From positions 1-61,632 of IMG/VR virus record IMGVR_UViG_3300011116_000062: DNA of 61,632 nt; one strand, 5' to 3'. Below are positions 6,149 to 14,052 of this stretch, one piece after another. This DNA is from a virus. Every line of letters starts with the position of its first letter. The stretch's first letter is position 1. A program made the position numbers and the translations under genes. Under the pieces are notes generated by a model, which was given only the letters and a program-made list of their open reading frames with translations, did not search any database and was not told where the DNA came from.

Positions 6149-7198
6149 ATGAATATCAATGCACAGTCCGCTCCCCCATTTTTCTTGACCGATGTATATG
6201 ACGATGTTACCAAGAAAGATGTGATGTCTAGCCGGTTCTGGCCGATTATCGTGGCATCAATCAACCACATCAAAGACTCGACAGATTCATTGGTGGTCGG
6301 TGGGATTGAGCGGTTCCCGGACAGCAGTGTAATCAAATCGGTAACGCTGACTAACCGTGCCGGATTGAATGTTGTAAGCATGTACGCAGACTCGACTGAC
6401 CCCAAATCCACTATCCACTTTGGTGGGGTGTACGAGGCTACCCGTCAAAACGGGCACAACAACATTCATGTCTCAGTCAAGAGCAACAACGTCAAATACA
6501 TCATCCGCAAGATTAAAGACCCGCAGGGAGATCCGATCAACACGCTGAATAACAGATGGGCTGAGGCTAAAAATTACTTCGCAGAGCAGGTGTCTGCCTT
6601 AATCAGTCGTGGGCTTCGTAACGGCGGTGCGTTGGGTTCCGAGATACGAATCACGCTCAATCAAGATGCGGTCACGGCTCTGGCAAAAGTTCACATGGGC
6701 AGCATGAACAAGATAGACATGCCAGATTTTGTTCTAGCGCACATCGAATCACAGTATCGGATGTACCTTGATAAGCAGAAGAAGGCGTTGACCTGCGCCG
6801 AGGATATCAAGCAGATGTTCGGTAACGATAAGTGGGTGCTGCTCAGCGATATGAGTAGCGGTGCTGTCGTTGTGGGAGCCATAAGCAGGCAACCGTTGAT
6901 GGATGCCGTGGACATCTTCATCAAGACCGGCGAGTTGCTTAGCACACACAAGTTCAAATACATCAATGCTGTCGTTCCGATTAAGCGATACAAGTCGTTC
7001 AACGATGTCGATGAAGATATCCGGCGGGACATCGAGATGCAGTTGACCATGTTGAAGTTACATACCAAGTCAGATGGGCCGCTTTTACCGACCTCCGACA
7101 GTATGGAGCGTGGTGAGCATGTCTACACAGACTTGGGCGCGATGACCTCCGGTTCGTACATGACCTCGCCCTTTATTATCGTGGACAAAACCATATGA
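6149..7198 (+). CDS. Unknown protein after the MoxR/VWA cassette
   Basis: This 349-residue protein starts 11 bases after the VWA gene behind AAGGAGATAT. It has mixed alpha/beta content and no signal peptide or membrane segment. I see no catalytic motif. The spacing suggests it is co-transcribed with the cassette and may be its fourth component. Its stop overlaps the next start. Confidence 0.85.
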   Translation: MNINAQSAPPFFLTDVYDDVTKKDVMSSRFWPIIVASINHIKDSTDSLVVGGIERFPDSSVIKSVTLTNRAGLNVVSMYADSTDPKSTIHFGGVYEATRQNGHNNIHVSVKSNNVKYIIRKIKDPQGDPINTLNNRWAEAKNYFAEQVSALISRGLRNGGALGSEIRITLNQDAVTALAKVHMGSMNKIDMPDFVLAHIESQYRMYLDKQKKALTCAEDIKQMFGNDKWVLLSDMSSGAVVVGAISRQPLMDAVDIFIKTGELLSTHKFKYINAVVPIKRYKSFNDVDEDIRRDIEMQLTMLKLHTKSDGPLLPTSDSMERGEHVYTDLGAMTSGSYMTSPFIIVDKTI

Positions 7199-7587
7199 GT
7201 AAATTGGAGTTACATGTTCCGGTGGATGGCGCGAGATATTACTTACCGGTGCGCTTGGGCAGCAAGACCGTAACTGTGTGGGTAGCAGAAAACTATTGTA
7301 GGTATTTCGCACGTAGCGAGTTACCGGACTGGCTCAGACAACGCTTAACCATGATCATGGCATGTGATAACAAGCATCTATCCACGAGGGACAAGATGGA
7401 CTACGCCGTCGCGCCGAACGGGATAGTGCTGCGCTCCGTGTACGAGTCGAGCAAGCGTGAATGTCCTGAAGGGTTCGAAGACATAGGGTGGCGTGTGAAT
7501 GACAAATACTTTTACGTGGTGACAGATAGTACCTATGTAGATGAGTTGAAGGTTGGTGCTGAACGTGTAACGGAGAAACTGCGATGA
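7195..7587 (+). CDS. Unknown small protein (130 residues)
   Basis: It starts in an ATGA overlap with the gene before. It looks like an alpha/beta protein with a strand-rich start (LELHVPVDGARYYLPVRL) and a helical middle (LPDWLRQRLTMIMA). The family is not recognised. It also overlaps the nuclease gene that follows by 4 bases. Confidence 0.8.
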   Translation: MSKLELHVPVDGARYYLPVRLGSKTVTVWVAENYCRYFARSELPDWLRQRLTMIMACDNKHLSTRDKMDYAVAPNGIVLRSVYESSKRECPEGFEDIGWRVNDKYFYVVTDSTYVDELKVGAERVTEKLR

Positions 7588-7871
7588 CTCCAGAGGGCAA
7601 AGTCAAAGCGAAGGTCAAGAAAGTTCTTGCGGAGGTAGGCGCGTACTACGCCATGCCGATGGGAACTGGTATGGGTTCTTCTGGCGTCCCAGATTTTTTA
7701 GTTTGTAAAGGAGGGTTGTTCTATGGTATAGAGTGTAAGGCAAATGGCAATAAACCAACTGCGCTTCAAGAAGCGAACCTGAAACGCATACGCGAAGCCG
7801 GTGGGATTGCGCTAGTGATTGATGAAACCAATGTTGATAATTTGAAACAGGAGATGTGTTGTGAAAGATAA
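7584..7871 (+). CDS. VRR-NUC family nuclease
   Basis: This 95-residue protein matches the small phage form of the VRR-NUC branch of PD-(D/E)XK nucleases. The core PDFLV (near residue 34), GIECKA (near 48) and a following Q in ALQEANL supply the D, ExK and Q active-site residues. Members of this family cut branched DNA such as Holliday junctions. In this phage it could resolve replication intermediates before packaging. The length is normal for single-domain members. Confidence 0.9.
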   Translation: MTPEGKVKAKVKKVLAEVGAYYAMPMGTGMGSSGVPDFLVCKGGLFYGIECKANGNKPTALQEANLKRIREAGGIALVIDETNVDNLKQEMCCER

Positions 7872-8277
7872 GACTACGAAAGCCGCTAAGATTCTTGCTC
7901 TTACTGAGAAGGGTGGGTCAGTCAAAGATATCGCCAAGGCTGTGAAGTGCGATGATGCCTACGTGTACTACGTGCGTTGGATGAATAAGAACAAGAAGAA
8001 AAAGCCGTCGAAGATTATTACGGCGGTGAAACAGATGAAACAAGCGTTGGATTCTATCGAGAAGAAGCCCGACCTCGTGAATCACCCGCCGCACTACACA
8101 GACGGCGGCGTTGATACGTTGACCTACATCGAAGCCAAGGACTTGAACTATCGACTCGGCAACGTGGTGAAGTACGTCAGCCGTTGCGGTAAGAAGTTGA
8201 ATTCAGATCCGTTGCAGGACTTGATGAAGGCTCGCTTCTATCTTCAGCGTGAGATTGACATTCGGAGAGAAGCGTAA
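7861..8277 (+). CDS. DUF3310 protein with N-terminal HTH
   Basis: This 138-residue protein uses a GTG start behind CAGGAG, inside the end of the nuclease gene (11-base overlap). The N-terminus has an HTH-like segment (SVKDIAKAVKCDDAYVYYVR). The C-terminal half is the DUF3310 signature: NHPPHYTDGG, then LGNVVKYVSRCGKK and DLMKARFYLQREI. DUF3310 proteins are common in phages and often labelled nucleotide kinase, with no P-loop and no firm evidence. The added HTH suggests DNA contact. Confidence 0.9.
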   Translation: MKDKTTKAAKILALTEKGGSVKDIAKAVKCDDAYVYYVRWMNKNKKKKPSKIITAVKQMKQALDSIEKKPDLVNHPPHYTDGGVDTLTYIEAKDLNYRLGNVVKYVSRCGKKLNSDPLQDLMKARFYLQREIDIRREA

Positions 8278-8393
8278 TGTTCCGGGCCATCAGATGGTGG
8301 TGGCTTAGACACAAAGCCGATGTCATACGGGAGTGGGGGCGCGTCCCCCCTCCCAACTGGCGTTGTTCACGAGGAGGGAGGGAATACTGGTGA
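8277..8393 (+). CDS. Tiny basic protein (38 residues)
   Basis: The ATG overlaps the previous stop behind GGAGAG. The product begins MFRAIRWWWLRHK and is very basic with five tryptophans in all. The stop overlaps the next GTG start. The perfect coupling on both sides supports a real gene, but it is so short that a leader-peptide role is also possible. Confidence 0.55.
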   Translation: MFRAIRWWWLRHKADVIREWGRVPPPNWRCSRGGREYW

Positions 8394-8617
8394 ACAGCAA
8401 AGACGAAGACGAAGCCTTTGAAATCGAGATGTCGGCACACCCTTGGGGGTACGGACAGCAACGTAAAGAAGACTTTGAATTCGCCATGGCTGCTATCCGT
8501 ATGCATGGACTCTGGAATGAAGCGTTGGTAATCATGAATGAGATTCAACGACTCAAGGCTGAACTAGAAGAAGCGAGGAAAAAATCGTGCCCCACGAATA
8601 CATCAAAGACAGACTGA
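8390..8617 (+). CDS. Small early protein (75 residues)
   Basis: The GTG at 8390 is preferred because GAGGAGGGAGGG lies just upstream and it overlaps the previous stop. The protein is acidic at the N-terminus and has a helical end (EIQRLKAELEEARKK). It overlaps the next gene by 31 bases in another frame. Function is unknown. Confidence 0.7.
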   Translation: MNSKDEDEAFEIEMSAHPWGYGQQRKEDFEFAMAAIRMHGLWNEALVIMNEIQRLKAELEEARKKSCPTNTSKTD

Positions 8618-8823
8618 ATCAACAGATACGTGACCTGACTCATGAAAACTCCATACTCAAGAACTCCCTGTACCGCAAGGACAGGGAATATATCGATTTA
8701 CAGACGCGCTACAACGATGCCCATGAGAACGTCAATTTTTTAAGCGTAATACTTGGTGTGGCGCTGTTACTGCTGATCGGTGTGACGATTGCAGCCATCA
8801 GACATTGGGGAGGTGCGCCGTGA
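8587..8823 (+). CDS. Small single-pass membrane protein with coiled coil
   Basis: This 78-residue protein starts at a GTG behind GAGGAAA. Residues 8-48 form a charged coiled coil. Residues about 50-72 are a hydrophobic membrane helix (FLSVILGVALLLLIGVTIAAI). The N-terminus would face one side of the inner membrane as an anchored rod. Location among early genes argues against a lysis role; it may tether a replication or host-takeover factor to the membrane. Confidence 0.75.
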   Translation: MPHEYIKDRLNQQIRDLTHENSILKNSLYRKDREYIDLQTRYNDAHENVNFLSVILGVALLLLIGVTIAAIRHWGGAP

Positions 8824-9050
8824 CCCCAAGCAACGACCAAATCAACGAGTGGCTCAAGGCCGCAGAGGCTTCAGAGCAGCCACGCTTCATTGTCTTTGCC
8901 ACGCTTGCCGCCGAATGGGGTGCGAAGCAGGAGCGTGAGGCGTGTGCGAAGTTGGTGGAATCACGCAAGACGGGCGCAAACGAGTTGATGGATGCGGTGC
9001 GCGACATGGAAGCCGCCGCCATCCGCAAGCGAGGGAAGGTGAAGCCGTGA
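8820..9050 (+). CDS. Small helical protein (76 residues)
   Basis: The GTG at 8820 overlaps the previous stop and follows GGGGAGG. The sequence has the EREACAKLVES pattern seen in many small phage proteins. It is charged and helical. No function is known to me. Confidence 0.7.
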   Translation: MTPSNDQINEWLKAAEASEQPRFIVFATLAAEWGAKQEREACAKLVESRKTGANELMDAVRDMEAAAIRKRGKVKP

Positions 9051-9187
9051 GTGAGAATCCCGAAACAGTCAAAGCCTTGCAAGAAGAAGCCGAGAGAGAG
9101 GCTGAGCGACTTAAACAATTAGGTTGGACGCGGACAGATTTTGTGAATGCCCTCATCGCGGAGTTGGACAAGGAGGTAAAGCCGTGA
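9047..9187 (+). CDS. Tiny helical protein (46 residues)
   Basis: The GTG overlaps the previous stop (GTGA). The product is a highly charged helix (ALQEEAEREAERLKQ) followed by TRTDFVNALIAELDKE. It is flanked on both sides by coupled genes. Function is unknown. Confidence 0.6.
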   Translation: MSENPETVKALQEEAEREAERLKQLGWTRTDFVNALIAELDKEVKP

Positions 9188-9537
9188 GCGACAGCATCCC
9201 GCTGCACAAAAGCGATTGTGCGTTGCTTCTTGGCGGCTATCAATGCACCTGCGGGCTTCACCAACGGGATAGCAAGACGCTCCCCGCCGAGCAGCCGAAG
9301 CCCGAGGCGTTTCAGGTGGCAAAGCAGTTGACGCTGCGTGCGATTGAGGAATTGACCGAAGATAATGTCCGACTACGCCTTGAGAACGGGCGGCTGCGGG
9401 AGGCGTTGGAGAAGTCGCTGACTGATGAACAGATCCAGCAGATTGCCGCGTCGATTGACCGCTCAATGCCGCTTGGGTCAGCCAAAATCTTGTTTGCTCG
9501 ACGCATTGAAGCCGCCCTGCGGCGGGAGGAGACATGA
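9184..9537 (+). CDS. Small protein with Cys/His-rich N-terminus
   Basis: This 117-residue protein starts at GTG behind AAGGAGG and overlaps the previous stop. The first 25 residues hold three cysteines and two histidines (HKSDCALLLGGYQCTCGLH), a possible zinc site. A coiled coil spans about 55-85. I recall the N-terminal motif in other phage hypotheticals. It may be a small DNA- or protein-binding factor. Confidence 0.75.
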   Translation: MSDSIPLHKSDCALLLGGYQCTCGLHQRDSKTLPAEQPKPEAFQVAKQLTLRAIEELTEDNVRLRLENGRLREALEKSLTDEQIQQIAASIDRSMPLGSAKILFARRIEAALRREET

Positions 9538-9827
9538 CCATCCCGAAGCAATTCCAGTACAACGGTCACATCGTACAGGTGCGGTTGATACAGCCATCGG
9601 CATGGCCTCACCCGCAGGACACCATCGGTTGCCTTGACCCTGATTACATGACCATCGACCTGCGTAAGGATGCATGTCCAAGCGTACTGCACCAGAAGTT
9701 CCTGCACGAAGTTGTGCATTTGATATTACTGCCCATCGACCGGGAACTTGCTGAGAACGAGGTGTTCGTGGAACAACTGAGTCAAGTGATGAACCAACTT
9801 GGCATGACGGTAGAGGGGACGAAATGA
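9534..9827 (+). CDS. Small putative zinc metallopeptidase
   Basis: This 97-residue protein starts in an ATGA overlap. It has an HExxH motif (LHEVVHLILL) and a later glutamate-rich helix (NEVFVEQLSQVM) that could give the third ligand, as in ImmA/IrrE or M78-type enzymes. Single-domain versions of this size occur in phages. ImmA proteins cleave repressors, so a role against host or prophage regulators is possible but not shown. Confidence 0.75.
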   Translation: MTIPKQFQYNGHIVQVRLIQPSAWPHPQDTIGCLDPDYMTIDLRKDACPSVLHQKFLHEVVHLILLPIDRELAENEVFVEQLSQVMNQLGMTVEGTK

Positions 9828-10069
9828 CTCCCGACGACGAACTTGACCCAAACACGCTATACGCGAATGGCTTTGAGGATGCACTCATCGGGCGTGGTTG
9901 GCAGCACACGAAACTGCTCGCCGTGTACGACTACAACAAGTGCGTAGAGATACTTATGGAACGCGATGAGATGACGCACGAGGAGGCCATCGAGTGGATG
10001 GAGTACAACGTAGTCGGGGCGTATGTCGGTGAGCACACGCCGATATTCATGCTGCCGAAGGAGGAGTAA
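9824..10069 (+). CDS. Small acidic protein (81 residues)
   Basis: The ATG overlaps the previous stop. The motif LMERDEMTHEEAIEWMEYNV followed by VGAYVGEHTPIFM is one I recall in many phages. It is acidic and helical with a beta-like end. Function is unknown. Confidence 0.8.
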   Translation: MTPDDELDPNTLYANGFEDALIGRGWQHTKLLAVYDYNKCVEILMERDEMTHEEAIEWMEYNVVGAYVGEHTPIFMLPKEE

Positions 10070-10070
10070 G

Positions 10071-10271
10071 GTGGGAACGGAAGAAGACATACTTGATCTG
10101 ATCCGTTCGTTGCCCGATGAGATGAACAACTTCTCGACGACGACGGAGATGAAGTTCCTGACGGTAGGCAGCGTCCTCTGGGCGTGTCGTGATGAAATTA
10201 TTTACCTGCGTAGGCGGGTGAGGGAGTTGGAACATGGTCAAAAAGGTAAAACTAAGAGCAAAGTCCGTTAG
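10071..10271 (+). CDS. Small protein (66 residues)
   Basis: The GTG at 10071 follows AAGGAGGAG. The first two thirds are helical, then a basic tail (ELEHGQKGKTKSKVR). It overlaps the next gene by 38 bases. No family is recognised. Confidence 0.65.
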   Translation: MGTEEDILDLIRSLPDEMNNFSTTTEMKFLTVGSVLWACRDEIIYLRRRVRELEHGQKGKTKSKVR

Positions 10272-10542
10272 GGACTGCGTTACCTATCCGATAGCCGACC
10301 CTGAAAGGGAGAAGGCGTGGGACAGGTTCATACGGAGTTGGGACGGTAAAACCATGAGACATTCGTTCCCCAAGGATGAACATGGAGCCAGATTCCCGCT
10401 TGGCGGGTGCTACTACGAACTGTGGTGCATCGCTTGGGAGTTTGCGTGGGACGCAGGGTGGCGTAAGCGGTGGGAAGTAGAGGCGAAGGAAGCCGAGGAA
10501 GCAAAAAATGCAACGCCCAAAAAAGGTAAGAAAGTGCCCTGA
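10234..10542 (+). CDS. Basic Trp-rich small protein (102 residues)
   Basis: The ATG lies inside the previous gene, behind GGGAGTTGGAAC. The protein is basic, has eight tryptophans and ends in a Lys-rich tail. The pattern YYELWCIAWEFAWDAGWRKR suggests an aromatic helix. The family is not recognised. Confidence 0.65.
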   Translation: MVKKVKLRAKSVRDCVTYPIADPEREKAWDRFIRSWDGKTMRHSFPKDEHGARFPLGGCYYELWCIAWEFAWDAGWRKRWEVEAKEAEEAKNATPKKGKKVP

Positions 10543-10678
10543 GTGCAAGCGGGTGTTCGCCAACCCCGAATCGTTTCGTATGCACAAGTTAAAAGGCATC
10601 GGGTGCAGGACAGCAGAAGGACTGATAGCCCGAGGCTACATAGTGATTGATGGGAAGTGGATAAACAAAGTTAAATGA
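10508..10678 (+). CDS. Small C2H2-like zinc-finger protein (56 residues)
   Basis: This short gene overlaps the end of the one before in another frame and stops 9 bases before the polymerase start. CPECKRVFANPESFRMHKLK continues to a cysteine that completes a CxxC-x12-H-x6-C finger. The rest is basic. It is likely a nucleic-acid-binding protein coupled to the polymerase gene. Confidence 0.7.
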   Translation: MQRPKKVRKCPECKRVFANPESFRMHKLKGIGCRTAEGLIARGYIVIDGKWINKVK

Positions 10679-10687
10679 GGAGGTGTT

Positions 10688-12547
10688 ATGAGTTTCGTGA
10701 CGCTCGATTTCGAGACGTACTACGCCAAGGACTTCTCTCTGTCCAAGATGACTACCGAGGAGTACATCCGCGATCCTAGGTTTGAAGTTATTGGTGTCAG
10801 CATCAAGGTCGATGATGACATCCCCGAATGGATCACAGGGCCGAAAGATTTCATCAAGGCTAAGTTGGACAGGATCGATTGGGCTAACTCAGCGGTGCTG
10901 TGTCACAACACACAGTTCGATGGGGCCATCCTTGCATGGCACTTCGGAATAGTGCCTTCGTATTACTTCGATACGCTTTGCATGGCGAGAGCCGTACATG
11001 GTGTGGAAGCGGGTGGGTCGCTCAAGGCTTTGGCCGAGCGGTATCGGTTAGGCGAGAAAGGTACCGAGGTCATCAATGCTCTGGGCAAGTACCGCAAGGA
11101 CTTCACTAATAGTGAACTTGCCGACTACGGCGAATACTGCTGTAACGATGTCGCTCTGACATTCAAATTATTCAACGTGTTGATGTCGGACTACTTCCCA
11201 CAGTCGGAACTAGACCTGATCGACATGACGTTGCGTATGTACACACAGCCGGTGCTGCAAGTGAACGATGCTTTGCTCATCGAGAGATTGGAGGAGATTA
11301 AGCAAGAGAAGACAGAACTCCTGCACAGTCTCAAGGCCAATCTCAAGTGCGAAACTGAAGAAGATGTACGCAAGAAGTTGGCAAGCAACCCGCAATTCGC
11401 TCAGGTGTTGATTGACCACGGCGTTGAGCCGCCCAAGAAAGTAAGTCTTACCACAGGTAAGGAAACGTGGGCGTTGGCTAAGAACGACGAGGGGTTTATC
11501 GCGTTATCGGAACACGATAATCCCTTTATCCAACAACTATGCGCGGTTCGTTTGGGTACTAAGTCCACCATCGAGGAGTCGCGTATCGAGCGGTTCATCA
11601 GCATCGGTTCTCGCAATCGAGGTCGGCTCCCTATCCCGTTGAAATACTACGGCGCACATACTGGGCGTTGGGCCGGGTCTGACTCGGTAAACTTCCAGAA
11701 CTTGCCTAGCCGGGATAAAAAGAAGAAGACGCTGAAGAACTCAGTCTCCGCCCCCGATGGTCAAATGGTAATTAACTGTGACTCATCACAGATTGAAGCG
11801 CGTGTGCTGGCGTGGCTTGCCGGTCAAGATGATGTAACTGAGCAGTTCCGCAAGGGAGACGATGTGTACAGCATCTTCGCTACCAAGATTTACAAGCAGC
11901 CCATCAGCAAGGCCAACCCTGTCGAACGCTTCGTCGGCAAGACCTGCATCCTCGGACTGGGTTACGGGACTGGCGCTGCCAAGTTACGTCACACGCTAAA
12001 GACTCAGCCGCCGGGCGCAGACTTACCTGAAGATGAGTGCAAGCGCATCGTGGACCTGTATCGCAACACCAACGACAAGATCGTTGAATTATGGCGCGAG
12101 TGTGATTATGCATTAAATTGCATAATGTCTTGGCCTGAAGGCAAGAAGCCTTTCTATCTCGGTGCGCGTAAGTGCGTGACGATTGACAGCAAGGGGGTGC
12201 GCCTACCCAATGGCCTATACATCCGCTACCCCAACCTGCGGGTTGAGGACGACAAGACTGTCTATGATTCTCGTAAAGGAACCGTGTCGATTTGGGGCGG
12301 GGCCATGGTTGAGAACGTGGTACAGGCACTTGCAAGAATCATAGTCGGTGAACAAATGCTGAACATGCGTGACACTTACCGACCCGTCCTGACAGTCCAT
12401 GACGCAGCGGTGGTTGTTACTCACAAGGAGAAGAAGGACGAGGCGCTTGCGTTTATAACACAAGTAATGTCTACTCCTCCTGAATGGGCAGCAGGTTTGC
12501 CGGTCGCTTGCGAAGCCAAGTACGGCGAGTCCTATGGAGAATGTTAG
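10688..12547 (+). CDS. Family A DNA polymerase with 3'-5' exonuclease
   Basis: This 619-residue enzyme copies the phage genome. The exonuclease begins at the N-terminus with DFET (residues 7-10). Polymerase motif A is DSSQIE at 365-370. Motif B runs from R414 through K418 to Y426. Motif C is HDA at 571-573, where the usual family sequence is HDE. The length fits phage enzymes lacking a 5' nuclease domain. GGAGG just before the ATG fixes the start. The enzyme works with the primase-helicase at 17542 and the probable SSB at 16286. Confidence 0.95.
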   Translation: MSFVTLDFETYYAKDFSLSKMTTEEYIRDPRFEVIGVSIKVDDDIPEWITGPKDFIKAKLDRIDWANSAVLCHNTQFDGAILAWHFGIVPSYYFDTLCMARAVHGVEAGGSLKALAERYRLGEKGTEVINALGKYRKDFTNSELADYGEYCCNDVALTFKLFNVLMSDYFPQSELDLIDMTLRMYTQPVLQVNDALLIERLEEIKQEKTELLHSLKANLKCETEEDVRKKLASNPQFAQVLIDHGVEPPKKVSLTTGKETWALAKNDEGFIALSEHDNPFIQQLCAVRLGTKSTIEESRIERFISIGSRNRGRLPIPLKYYGAHTGRWAGSDSVNFQNLPSRDKKKKTLKNSVSAPDGQMVINCDSSQIEARVLAWLAGQDDVTEQFRKGDDVYSIFATKIYKQPISKANPVERFVGKTCILGLGYGTGAAKLRHTLKTQPPGADLPEDECKRIVDLYRNTNDKIVELWRECDYALNCIMSWPEGKKPFYLGARKCVTIDSKGVRLPNGLYIRYPNLRVEDDKTVYDSRKGTVSIWGGAMVENVVQALARIIVGEQMLNMRDTYRPVLTVHDAAVVVTHKEKKDEALAFITQVMSTPPEWAAGLPVACEAKYGESYGEC

Positions 12548-12549
12548 TT

Positions 12550-12894
12550 ATGACTGAATCAAGACTTGATGAGATGCGTAGGCAAGTAGCAGAGTTTCAC
12601 GCTAAGCATCCCGAAGTGTGGCGGCTCTTTGAGCAGTTCACGTTTCAGATGATCGGGCGTGGGTTCAAACACTACTCCGTTAACGCGGTCTTTGAGCGTA
12701 TCCGATGGGAGATGGATGTCGGAGGAGATGGTGTTGATACGTTCAAATTAAACAATAACTACAGAGCGTTCTACGCTAGACGGTTTATGAAGATACACCC
12801 GCAGTACGATGGGTTCTTCAGGACTCGGGTACAAGTATCCGACCACCGTCCTGCCACTAGGATGCCTGAACTTACGCCGCACGATTACCAATGA
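12550..12894 (+). CDS. Conserved small replication-region protein
   Basis: This 114-residue protein starts at the ATG two bases after the polymerase stop; upstream in-frame starts lie inside the polymerase. It is basic and helical, with FQMIGRGFKHYSVNAVFERI and NNNYRAFYARRFMKIHP. I recall this type next to phage replication genes, with no known role. It overlaps the nuclease gene start by 4 bases. Confidence 0.8.
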   Translation: MTESRLDEMRRQVAEFHAKHPEVWRLFEQFTFQMIGRGFKHYSVNAVFERIRWEMDVGGDGVDTFKLNNNYRAFYARRFMKIHPQYDGFFRTRVQVSDHRPATRMPELTPHDYQ

Positions 12895-13544
12895 TCCAAT
12901 GGAGTTATAGCAGTCTCAAGGAATTCTTGAACTGCCCCAAACAGTATTACCACCTGAAGGTAGCGAAGGACTACCAGAAACAGACTACGCCCCAGATGTT
13001 CTACGGGAGCGAGGTACACAAGGCGCTTGAAGATTACGTTCGTGAAGGCAAGCCTCTCGCCAAGAACTACGAGTTCATCAAGCCTGTGCTTGATGAGTTG
13101 TTAGCGATACCCGGTGAGAAGTATCCAGAACACAAGATGGCGTTGACCGTCGATAAGGAGCCATGTGACTTTGATGCTGAGAACCGATGGGTACGTGGCA
13201 TCGTTGACCTGTTGATTGTGGATGGTGAGACTGCTTACATCATCGATTACAAGACAGGCAGCAATCGATACCCAGACCCGAAGCAGTTGAAGTTGATGGC
13301 GTTGATGACTTACGCGCACTTCCCAGCGGTCAAAAGAATCAAAGCAGGTCTGTTGTTTGTACTGAAGAACACCTTCATACCTGAAGAGTATCAACGAGAC
13401 GAGTCTGAAAACCTTTGGAAAGGGTTCATCAACGACACCAACCGACTAAAACTCGCCTACGAGAACTCCATGTGGCCTCCGCAGCCGACTGGTTTATGCG
13501 GGTGGTGTCCTGTTAGTAGTTGTAAGTTTTATAAAGAGAGGTAA
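12891..13544 (+). CDS. Cas4/RecB-type PD-(D/E)XK nuclease with 4-Cys cluster
   Basis: This 217-residue nuclease has H43 in GSEVH, D106 in GIVDLLI, D119 and K121 in DYKTG, and a following Q132. These are the catalytic set of the RecB/Cas4 family. Cysteines at 15, 203, 206 and 211 (CP near the start, CxxCxxxxC near the end) match the iron-sulfur cluster layout of Cas4 and AddB. It probably resects or trims DNA ends during replication or recombination. No cas genes or CRISPR array are nearby. Confidence 0.9.
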   Translation: MIQWSYSSLKEFLNCPKQYYHLKVAKDYQKQTTPQMFYGSEVHKALEDYVREGKPLAKNYEFIKPVLDELLAIPGEKYPEHKMALTVDKEPCDFDAENRWVRGIVDLLIVDGETAYIIDYKTGSNRYPDPKQLKLMALMTYAHFPAVKRIKAGLLFVLKNTFIPEEYQRDESENLWKGFINDTNRLKLAYENSMWPPQPTGLCGWCPVSSCKFYKER

Positions 13545-13547
13545 GTT

Positions 13548-13934
13548 ATGAATGCGTATGAATATGATATCGAGTTGCAAAAACTTAAACTCCACCTCAG
13601 GAGGACGCGCGACCGGGTGGCCCATCTCAACGATGAAATCAATATTCATAAATCGGTGATTCGCGGATACAGGAACAGGCACTCAGACTTGCTCATTAGT
13701 TACGACCGATTAGTGAACAAGTTTGAGGCCAACTTCAAGTTTCATTCGTACATCAGGGATGTACTGGATCAGACCGCAGACTTAATGGAGAACTGCAATG
13801 CCGTACACGAAGACTCCGAGACCATACAAACACGAGTATCAGATGCAGTTAAAGCGCGGCGAACACGAGCGCCGAATGGAACGGCAACGCGCAAGAAACG
13901 AGTACGACAAGAAGGGTGTCAGCCGGAAAGGTAA
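13548..13934 (+). CDS. Coiled-coil protein overlapping the next gene
   Basis: This 128-residue protein begins with a long basic-acidic coiled coil (residues 5-60). From about residue 84 on it shares DNA with the following gene in another frame, and that part has an odd, Arg/Thr-rich composition. Either both frames are used, which is a 137-base overlap, or the ancestral stop was lost. The first 80 residues look reliable. Confidence 0.65.
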   Translation: MNAYEYDIELQKLKLHLRRTRDRVAHLNDEINIHKSVIRGYRNRHSDLLISYDRLVNKFEANFKFHSYIRDVLDQTADLMENCNAVHEDSETIQTRVSDAVKARRTRAPNGTATRKKRVRQEGCQPER

Positions 13935-14052
13935 GGACGTTGCTCATGTGAAGGCGCTGTCCAAGGGCGGCAGCAACCGCGACGGTACCCGCCTAGAGGC
14001 TCCTTCCAAGAACCGTTCTTTCGCCAGAAAGTCTAACGGGAAGATGAAGTAG
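13798..14052 (+). CDS. Small basic HNH-like protein
   Basis: This 84-residue protein has a C-terminal half reading VAHVKALSKGGSN, then RLEAPSKNRSF, which resembles the H...GG...N...N core of small phage HNH nucleases. The last metal ligand is Asn rather than His, as in many HNN members. The N-terminus is Arg/Lys-rich. HNH proteins can nick DNA for packaging or replication. The match is partial and no zinc-knuckle cysteines are present, so it may be inactive. Confidence 0.6.
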   Translation: MPYTKTPRPYKHEYQMQLKRGEHERRMERQRARNEYDKKGVSRKGKDVAHVKALSKGGSNRDGTRLEAPSKNRSFARKSNGKMK

